Shown piece after piece: positions 24,837 to 29,747 of a stretch of 29,747 nucleotides of DNA (its first letter is position 1; every line of letters begins with the position of its first letter). The position numbers and the translations under genes were made by a program. The notes beneath the pieces are model-generated. The model worked only from the letters and a program-made list of their open reading frames with translations, was not told where the DNA came from and ran no database searches. Source of the DNA: JAIBJP01 sp035601195 (lineage in GTDB: Bacteria > Actinomycetota > Thermoleophilia > Gaiellales > Gaiellaceae); assembly GCA_035601195.1 (NCBI GenBank), contig DATNOU010000025.1, positions 1-29,747 of the forward strand. The letters run 5' to 3'.

Positions 24837-24947
24837 CGGCGCTCTCTCTCGACGATGCGCGACACGCGAGCGCGCTTTTTCGCAGTACGCTCGAAGCGGA
24901 GGGAGGACCGCGGCGGCCCCGGGGGCGACCCGTCCCGTCGGGCCACG
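24837..24947. other. Non-coding gap between the biotin-carrier fusion and accC
   Basis: This 111-nt stretch is the largest gap inside the aroB-to-ald run. It holds a purine-rich Shine-Dalgarno-like stretch just before accC and GC-rich short inverted repeats near 24915-24930. No convincing -10 box, T-tract terminator or riboswitch fold was recognised, so a separate accC promoter here is possible but not shown. Confidence 0.5.
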
Positions 24948-26762
24948 TTAAAGGGCGTCGAGCGGGCGCCCGTTCAGCGGCTCCAGCTCGAACAGAAGAT
25001 CGCCGTATTGCACCGCCTGCGCATTCTCGACGCAGATTCGGCGCACAGTCGCCTCGACCTCCGCCTTCACCTCGTTCATCAACTTCATCGCCTCGAGGAT
25101 CCCGAGTGTCTGGCCCGGGGCGACCGGGTCGCCCTCCTGCACGAAGGGGTCGGCCCCCGGCTCCGGCGCGCTGTAGAAAGTCCCCACCATCGGTGCTTCG
25201 ATTCGGATGACATCGTCACGGGGAAGGATGGGTGGGAGGTCGGGTTCGGCCGCACTCCCACCGGACTGAACGCCGCCGACGGGGACCTCGGCGCCCTCGT
25301 CGCTCCGCCGGATGGTGATCCGTGTCTCGCCCTCCTCGATCGTCACCTCGCCGATGCCGGTCTCTTGAACGATCCGGATGATCTCGCGGATCCGCTCGGC
25401 CTCGCGCCGTTCGAGCCCTGCGCCTGCCAGTGAATCGGGCTCCGTCCCGCGTGTCCGGATCGACTGGAGTAGCGGCTCGGCCTCTTCGCCGAAGAGCGCG
25501 AGCAGCAAGAGCTCTTCCTCGCTCGAGGCGATCCCTTCGGCCTCTTCGCGGAGCTCCTCGATCTCCTGTGGAGGTTCCTCCGTTCGCGACGAGCCGTCGC
25601 CGATGAGCTGGACAGCGCGCATGACCGTGGGATCGACCTCGCTCGGGGGAGTCCCGTAGCGTCCCTCGATGAGGTCGCGAAGCTCGTCCACCACGATGTG
25701 CCAGCGCTGCGCGGACAGCACGTGGAGCAGGGCCTGCGAGCCGAGGATCTGCCCGATCGGAGAGGCGAGCGGTGGCCAGCCCGACTCGCGCCTGATCTCA
25801 TTCAGCTCCTGAAGGACGTCGTCGAGCCGGTCTGCGACCCCCCGCGCCCGCAGATGCTGATCGAGCTCGGCGACGAGACCTGCTGGGAGCCGGTGCTCAG
25901 CCGCACGCACGGCGACGCGGGGTGAGAGGGGCGGAACCGGCTCGTCCCCGAGCGCCTCGTCCACCAACTCCGAGCCCTTCCAGAGGATGTCCACGTCCAC
26001 GCCGGTGTCGAGCCCCAGTCCCCTGAGAGACCGAGTCAACGACTCCGCGGAGACACGGTGCAGAGAGAGAGCGACCGGATAGAGCGCGCACGCGACCAGG
26101 GCTGCGCCCGCCCGGGCTGCCTCGAGCGCGGCAGCAAGCGCCGCACCGCCGGAGCCCTGGCAATGGAGGCCGACGGGAAGACCGCTCGCCTCCCCCAGGC
26201 TCTCGACGAGCTCCCTAGCCTGGGCGGGATCGAGCGAGCCCGCGGGATCGTGGAGAAGGACGCGCGAGGCGCCCAGCTCCTCGAGACGCTGCGCGCGCTC
26301 GAGCAACACCTCGGTTTCGCCGGTGAGACCCGGGCTGTGCACGAGCCCCACGGCAAGCTCTTTCTCCGCTGCCCGAATCGCCTCAGCGGCCTCCCGAAGG
26401 TTCCCAAGATCGTTCAGCGGATCGTGGAGCCTGAAGACGTCGATGCCGCTGGCGGCGGCGCTCCCCACAAAACGACGGACGAGATCCCGCGAGAGCGGTC
26501 GCGAACCGACGAGGAAGCGGCCACGCAGCGCAATTCCCAGCGGTGTCGAGCAGCGCGAGCGGATGGCCCTGATGCGCTCCCACGGGCTTTCGACGCCGCG
26601 CCGAACGGCCCATTCGAAGCAGCCGCCGCCCGAGACCTCGAGACAGGAGAAGCCGGCCTTGTCGAGGACGCCCGCAAGCTCGAGGACGCTCGACCCCTGC
26701 ATCCGCGCCGCGAGCGGCTCCTGCGAGAGGAGCCTGATGGTCGTATCTACGAGCGCGGGCAT
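24948..26762 (-). CDS. Fusion: degenerate OadA/pyruvate-carboxylase-type carboxyltransferase domain plus AccB-like biotin carrier
   Basis: A 604-residue protein. Residues 1-270 follow the pyruvate/oxaloacetate carboxyltransferase barrel (DTTIR at 6-10, GFSCLEVSGGG, ALRGRFLVGSR, SGIDVFRLHDPLND), and 290-430 its PYC_OADA tail (LNEIRRESGWPPLASPIGQILGSQALLHVL). Residues 455-486 match the AccB N-terminus (IIRIVQETGIGEVTIEEGETRITIRR), and 518-595 are the biotinyl domain with EAMKLMNE and Lys560. Key barrel residues are changed: metal Asp is Leu11, the carbamylated Lys is His171 and a metal His is Gln202 (HxH is HCQ). The barrel is probably inactive while the carrier is intact. ATG at 26762, 9 nt after efp; accC follows. 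Carboxylase membership is inferred. Confidence 0.85.
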   Translation of the reverse strand: MPALVDTTIRLLSQEPLAARMQGSSVLELAGVLDKAGFSCLEVSGGGCFEWAVRRGVESPWERIRAIRSRCSTPLGIALRGRFLVGSRPLSRDLVRRFVGSAAASGIDVFRLHDPLNDLGNLREAAEAIRAAEKELAVGLVHSPGLTGETEVLLERAQRLEELGASRVLLHDPAGSLDPAQARELVESLGEASGLPVGLHCQGSGGAALAAALEAARAGAALVACALYPVALSLHRVSAESLTRSLRGLGLDTGVDVDILWKGSELVDEALGDEPVPPLSPRVAVRAAEHRLPAGLVAELDQHLRARGVADRLDDVLQELNEIRRESGWPPLASPIGQILGSQALLHVLSAQRWHIVVDELRDLIEGRYGTPPSEVDPTVMRAVQLIGDGSSRTEEPPQEIEELREEAEGIASSEEELLLLALFGEEAEPLLQSIRTRGTEPDSLAGAGLERREAERIREIIRIVQETGIGEVTIEEGETRITIRRSDEGAEVPVGGVQSGGSAAEPDLPPILPRDDVIRIEAPMVGTFYSAPEPGADPFVQEGDPVAPGQTLGILEAMKLMNEVKAEVEATVRRICVENAQAVQYGDLLFELEPLNGRPLDAL

Positions 26763-26771
26763 GGAGTTCCG

Positions 26772-27338
26772 CTACGCCCGCGAGATGTACCGGCGTTCGC
26801 GCGTGTCGACCTTGACCCGGTCGCCCACGTTCACGAACAGCGGCACCTGGACTACGGCCCCGGTTTCGAGCGTTGCCGGCTTCGTCACGTTGGAGACGGT
26901 GTCGCCCTTGACGCCGGGCTCGGTCTCGACCACGGAAAGCTCCACTGATGCCGGCAGATCCACGCCCGATGGACGCCCGTCCACCATCAGCAGCATCACC
27001 GAGCTCGAGGGTTGCATGAACGGGAGCTCGGCCTCCAGCTCTCCGTGCGGCAGGGAGATCTGCTCGTAGTTGTCCGTGTCCATGAACACGACCTCGTCGC
27101 CCGCGTCGTAGAGGTACTGGACGCTCTTCGTCTCGGTGTGCACGCGCGGCATCTTCTCCCCCGCTCGGAATGTGCGCTCGACGACGGCGCCCGAATCGAG
27201 GTTCTTGAGCTTCGTCCGGACGAACGCGCCGCCCTTGCCGGGCTTCACATGCTGGAATTCGACGATGCGCCAGACCTGCCCGTCGAGCTCGACGTGCATT
27301 CCGTTGCGGAACTGATTCGTGGAGACCGTCTCGGCCAC
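26772..27338 (-). CDS. efp: Elongation factor P
   Basis: Relieves ribosome stalling at polyproline stretches. The 188-residue protein has KOW/OB/OB domains: STNQFRNGMHVELDGQVWRIVEFQHVKPGKGGAFVRTKLKNL at the N-terminus with the tip lysine Lys35 (PGKGG), and the C-terminal signature GDTVSNVTKPATLETG and VPLFVNVGDRVKVDTRERRYISR. No epmA/epmB or ymfI-type modification gene is nearby. The start is GTG at 27338; TAAACT from the M24 gene stop ends 9 nt upstream, a possible -10. The gaps to the M24 gene (12 nt) and the fusion gene (9 nt) suggest one transcript. Confidence 0.96.
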   Translation of the reverse strand: MAETVSTNQFRNGMHVELDGQVWRIVEFQHVKPGKGGAFVRTKLKNLDSGAVVERTFRAGEKMPRVHTETKSVQYLYDAGDEVVFMDTDNYEQISLPHGELEAELPFMQPSSSVMLLMVDGRPSGVDLPASVELSVVETEPGVKGDTVSNVTKPATLETGAVVQVPLFVNVGDRVKVDTRERRYISRA

Positions 27339-27347
27339 GGCGCCGAG

Positions 27348-27353
27348 AGTTTA
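27348..27353 (-). promoter_or_regulatory. Possible -10 box (TAAACT) for efp
   Basis: TAAACT on the minus strand contains the stop codon (TAA) of the M24 peptidase gene and ends 9 nt before the efp GTG. Tentative, because the spacing exceeds 6-7 nt. Confidence 0.3.
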
Positions 27354-28406
27354 GTCCAGCGTCAGCAGCTCCTTGGTGAACGGCGTCAGCACCTCCGCGC
27401 CGTTCTCGGTGACGATGACGAGGTCCTCGATGCGCACGCCGCCTTGCCCGGCGAGGTAGACACCCGGCTCCACGGTGACGACGTTCGCCGGCTCGAGGGA
27501 GCCCGAGGCGGTCGGCCGCATGACTGGCAACTCGTGCACCTCGAGTCCCACCCCGTGGCCCAGCCCGTGCAGGACTTCGAAGCCGCCTTCCTCTAGCTCT
27601 CGGCGCGCGATCTCGTCGAGCCCGCGGGCGTCCGCGCCCGCACGCACCCCCGCGAGGGACGCCTCCTGGGCCGAACGGCACACGGCGTATGCGCGGCGAA
27701 GGTCGCCGGGGAGCGGACCCGTCGCGAAGGTGCGAGTGCAGTCGGAGCAGTAGCCGTCGACCTTGGCGCCCGCGTCGACGACGACGGTCTCCCCCACGCC
27801 GATCTTCCGGGCACCCGCGTGATGGTGGGGAAATGCGGCGTTGGGGCCGCTCGCCACCGTGACGTCGAACGCCAGTGCGTCGGCGCCTTCCCCGTGCAGC
27901 GCGCTCTCGAACCACCAGGCAACCTCCTTCTCCGTCCGCCCGACGATGGTCTCCGCGGCCAACCGCTCGTAGACGACGTTGAGAATGCCCGCGGCACGGC
28001 GAATCTCCTCCAGCTCCGCAGGCTCCTTGACCGCGCGGAGCCCCAGGACGACCGCCACCGTCGCAACGAGCTCGAGGCCCGCGGCGGCCAGCGCTGCGTG
28101 TCGCGCAGATGTGAGGTGGTCTGCCTCGAACGCGACCGGGCCGGACGCGAGCTCCGAGAGCGCGGCAACTACCCCCGGCCCGAACTCCCGGTCGACGAGC
28201 ACCGCCTCGACTCCCTCCACTCCCCTCGCCGCCTCGATGTAGCGCCCGTCCGTGAGCACCAACGCTCGCTTGTGTTCCACGAGCACAAAGGAGTTCGAGC
28301 TCTCGAAGCCGGTCAGGTAGCGCACGTTGACGGGGTTCGAGACGAGGAACGATGCGACCTGGGGCCGTTCGAATTCCCCTCGGAGCCGCTCGATGCGGCC
28401 GTTCAA
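27351..28406 (-). CDS. pepQ: M24 family Xaa-Pro aminopeptidase/dipeptidase
   Basis: Pita-bread fold metallopeptidase of 351 residues acting on Xaa-Pro peptides. The N-terminal creatinase-like domain (1-120) has VNVRYLTGFESSN, then the catalytic domain carries all five metal ligands: Asp211 and Asp222 (VVVDAGAKVDGYCSDCTRTF), His284 (GLGHGVGLEVHE), Glu313 (TVEPGVYL) and Glu327 (RIEDLV). Aminopeptidase P and prolidase cannot be separated by eye. The TTG at 28406 overlaps the aroQ stop as TTGA. A peptidase before efp is a common arrangement in bacteria. Confidence 0.93.
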   Translation of the reverse strand: MNGRIERLRGEFERPQVASFLVSNPVNVRYLTGFESSNSFVLVEHKRALVLTDGRYIEAARGVEGVEAVLVDREFGPGVVAALSELASGPVAFEADHLTSARHAALAAAGLELVATVAVVLGLRAVKEPAELEEIRRAAGILNVVYERLAAETIVGRTEKEVAWWFESALHGEGADALAFDVTVASGPNAAFPHHHAGARKIGVGETVVVDAGAKVDGYCSDCTRTFATGPLPGDLRRAYAVCRSAQEASLAGVRAGADARGLDEIARRELEEGGFEVLHGLGHGVGLEVHELPVMRPTASGSLEPANVVTVEPGVYLAGQGGVRIEDLVIVTENGAEVLTPFTKELLTLD

Positions 28407-28843
28407 GACGCGTCGTTTCCCTTGTGCGTGAGAAACACAAGCGCCTCGCGGTAGCCGTCGGGGCCCTTGCCGATCACGCGCTTCGTGACGACGTCCGCAA
28501 TCACGGAAACGCGTCTCCAGTCCTCGCGCTTCTCGATATCGGAGAGGTGCACCTCGACGACCGGAACCTTGAAGAACTCGAGCGCGTCACGAATGGCATA
28601 GCTGTAGTGCGTCCAGGCGCCCGGGTTGACGATCACGCCTTTCGCCCAGCTGCGAGCGTCGTGGCACCAGTCGATGAACTGACCCTCGCTGTTCGTCTGC
28701 AAGCAGCGCACCGAGCAGCCAAGCTCACGGCCCCAGGCATAAATCTTGGTCTCGAGATCGTCGAGTCCCACCCCGCCGTAGAGGTCGGAGTCGCGATCCG
28801 CGAGGGCGTTCAGATTGACGCCGTTGAGAACGACGACCTGCAC
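28403..28843 (-). CDS. aroQ: 3-dehydroquinate dehydratase, type II
   Basis: Trans-dehydration of 3-dehydroquinate in the shikimate pathway. The 146-residue protein has VVVLNGVNLNALADRDSDLYGG, with the catalytic Arg17 and Tyr22 kept although the usual LGxREPxIYG is altered, QTNSEGQFIDWCHDA, NPGAWTHYSYAIRDAL and the catalytic His in VEVHLSDIEKRE. The GTG at 28843 has TAGACT ending 7 nt upstream and a TTGAAC -35 15 nt further, so it can be transcribed by itself as a leaderless message. It follows aroB, which makes its substrate. Confidence 0.92.
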   Translation of the reverse strand: MQVVVLNGVNLNALADRDSDLYGGVGLDDLETKIYAWGRELGCSVRCLQTNSEGQFIDWCHDARSWAKGVIVNPGAWTHYSYAIRDALEFFKVPVVEVHLSDIEKREDWRRVSVIADVVTKRVIGKGPDGYREALVFLTHKGNDAS

Positions 28844-28850
28844 GGCGGCG

Positions 28851-28877
28851 AGTCTACTGACGGATGAGAGTGTTCAA
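28851..28877 (-). promoter_or_regulatory. Promoter of aroQ: -35 TTGAAC, -10 TAGACT
   Basis: Minus strand: TTGAAC (28877-28872), a 15-nt spacer, then TAGACT (28856-28851), whose TAG is the aroB stop codon, then 7 nt to the aroQ GTG. It is the only box in this set with a recognisable -35, though the spacer is short. Confidence 0.5.
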
Positions 28878-29747
28878 GGCGGCGCGGGCCTCGTCGTCCG
28901 ACACCGTCGTCACGACCGGCTTCCCAGGAGCCTCGAGAAGGACGAAGACGCCCTCACCCTTCTTATCGCGCTTGAGCGCCGCCCAGGCCGCGTCGGGATC
29001 GGCTTCGACCAGTACCGGGCGCAGGAGTTCTTCGACGTCGTCGGTCGCCTGGCCGGAGAGACGAAGCGCGGCGAGGAGACCGAGCGCCACGGCGTCGCCG
29101 TGCCTCACGCCATAGCTCGAGCCCGCTTCGAGCGCGTGAGCGAACGTATGCCCGAGGTTGAGAATCGCTCGGCGCCCCTCGGTCTCGTACGGATCCGAGA
29201 GGACGACTGCCGCCTTGAAGGCCGCACAGGCGCGGATCATCTCGTCCTCCGGCAGGCTCCAGACCTCTCGTCCCGCCAGGAGCCCCGTCTTTACGACCTC
29301 GGCCATGCCGGCGCGCCTTTCCTCGTCCGGAAGCGTGCGGAGATAGTCCGGGTCGATCACGACGGCCTGCGGAAAGTGGAAGGAGCCGGCGAGGTTCTTT
29401 CCCTCGGCGGTGTTGATCCCCGTCTTGCCCCCGATCGCAGCATCGACCATCCCGGTCAGCGTGGTGGGTACGGCCACCCAGGAGACCCCGCGCAGGTACG
29501 TCGCCGCCACGAACCCGGCCACATCGGTCGTCGAGCCGCCGCCGAAGGCGACGATCGTGCCTTCGCGGCCGAGCCGGAGCTCCTCGAGCAGGCGCTCCAC
29601 GACCTCCATGCTCTTGGCGGCCTCCCCGGCCGGGACGCTGTGCGTCTCTCCGTCCACCTCCAGGGGATGGAGACCCAGCACGTGTTCGTCCGCGATTAGT
29701 GCGGCTGTCCCCACCTCGGGGCGCTCACGGCGGCCGACGCGAATCCC
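28854..29747 (-). CDS. aroB: 3-dehydroquinate synthase, partial (5' end cut by window edge)
   Basis: NAD- and metal-dependent ring closure of DAHP to 3-dehydroquinate. The visible 297 residues lack the N-terminus (about 25-50 residues). Family blocks are intact: AFGGGSTTDVAGFVAATYLRG, VPTTLTGMVDAAIGGKTGIN, AEGKNLAGSFHFP, MAEVVKTGLL and LGHTFAHALEAGSSYGVRHGDAVALGL, which includes the metal-binding histidines. The frame is open to the last base. It is followed by aroQ after 10 nt, so the enzyme making dehydroquinate is next to the one using it. Confidence 0.96.
   Translation of the reverse strand, partial: GIRVGRRERPEVGTAALIADEHVLGLHPLEVDGETHSVPAGEAAKSMEVVERLLEELRLGREGTIVAFGGGSTTDVAGFVAATYLRGVSWVAVPTTLTGMVDAAIGGKTGINTAEGKNLAGSFHFPQAVVIDPDYLRTLPDEERRAGMAEVVKTGLLAGREVWSLPEDEMIRACAAFKAAVVLSDPYETEGRRAILNLGHTFAHALEAGSSYGVRHGDAVALGLLAALRLSGQATDDVEELLRPVLVEADPDAAWAALKRDKKGEGVFVLLEAPGKPVVTTVSDDEARAALNTLIRQ

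Overview
The window is very GC-rich and gene-dense. It looks like part of an actinobacterial chromosome, most likely a deep-branching lineage such as class Thermoleophilia (Gaiellales/Solirubrobacterales-like). Actinobacterial markers are the block tlyA-nadK-recN-steA-mctB-pyrG (the order of the Mycobacterium tuberculosis Rv1694-Rv1699 region), a DUF3866 gene and an LtrA gene. The two-subunit glycyl-tRNA synthetase (glyQ+glyS) is unusual for classical Actinobacteria and fits a deep branch. The lineage is inferred from gene content only. No tRNA, rRNA, insertion sequence, prophage or CRISPR array was seen.

Almost everything lies on the minus strand, so transcription runs from high to low coordinates. 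From the right edge: aroB (cut by the edge), aroQ, a M24 aminopeptidase, efp, an OadA-like/biotin-carrier fusion, a 111-nt gap, accC, nusB, an XseB-like small gene, ispA, tlyA, nadK, recN, steA, a SRPBCC gene, mctB, a GT2-MraY/WecA-like fusion, pyrG, a M20 peptidase, DUF3866 and ald. A second run holds deoB, a SAM methyltransferase, deoA, mutM, an esterase and ltrA. A third holds recO, glyQ and glyS (cut by the left edge). Only two small genes are on the plus strand: a 52-codon membrane protein at 10134-10292 and a glutaredoxin at 3549-3800.

Many junctions are 4-nt ATGA/GTGA/TTGA overlaps, which suggests translational coupling. Many of the non-overlapping starts instead have a TAnnnT hexamer ending 6-7 nt before the start codon, as expected of leaderless transcripts driven by a -10 box. 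Several start codons below were chosen partly on this.

Themes are the shikimate pathway and translation (aroB, aroQ, efp, glyQS, tlyA, nusB), biotin-dependent carboxylation and isoprenoids (biotin-carrier fusion, accC, ispA), DNA repair (recN, recO, mutM), nucleotides (pyrG, deoB, deoA, nadK), and a cell-envelope/division group (steA, mctB, GT2-MraY-like fusion). The points most worth a second look are: a carboxyltransferase domain that has lost its metal and lysine catalytic residues but is fused to an intact biotin carrier; the GT2-phosphoglycosyltransferase fusion inside the steA-mctB-pyrG block; the leaderless promoter pattern, including a symmetric bidirectional -10; and a 67-bp in-frame repeat at the left edge that makes the visible glyS end suspect.
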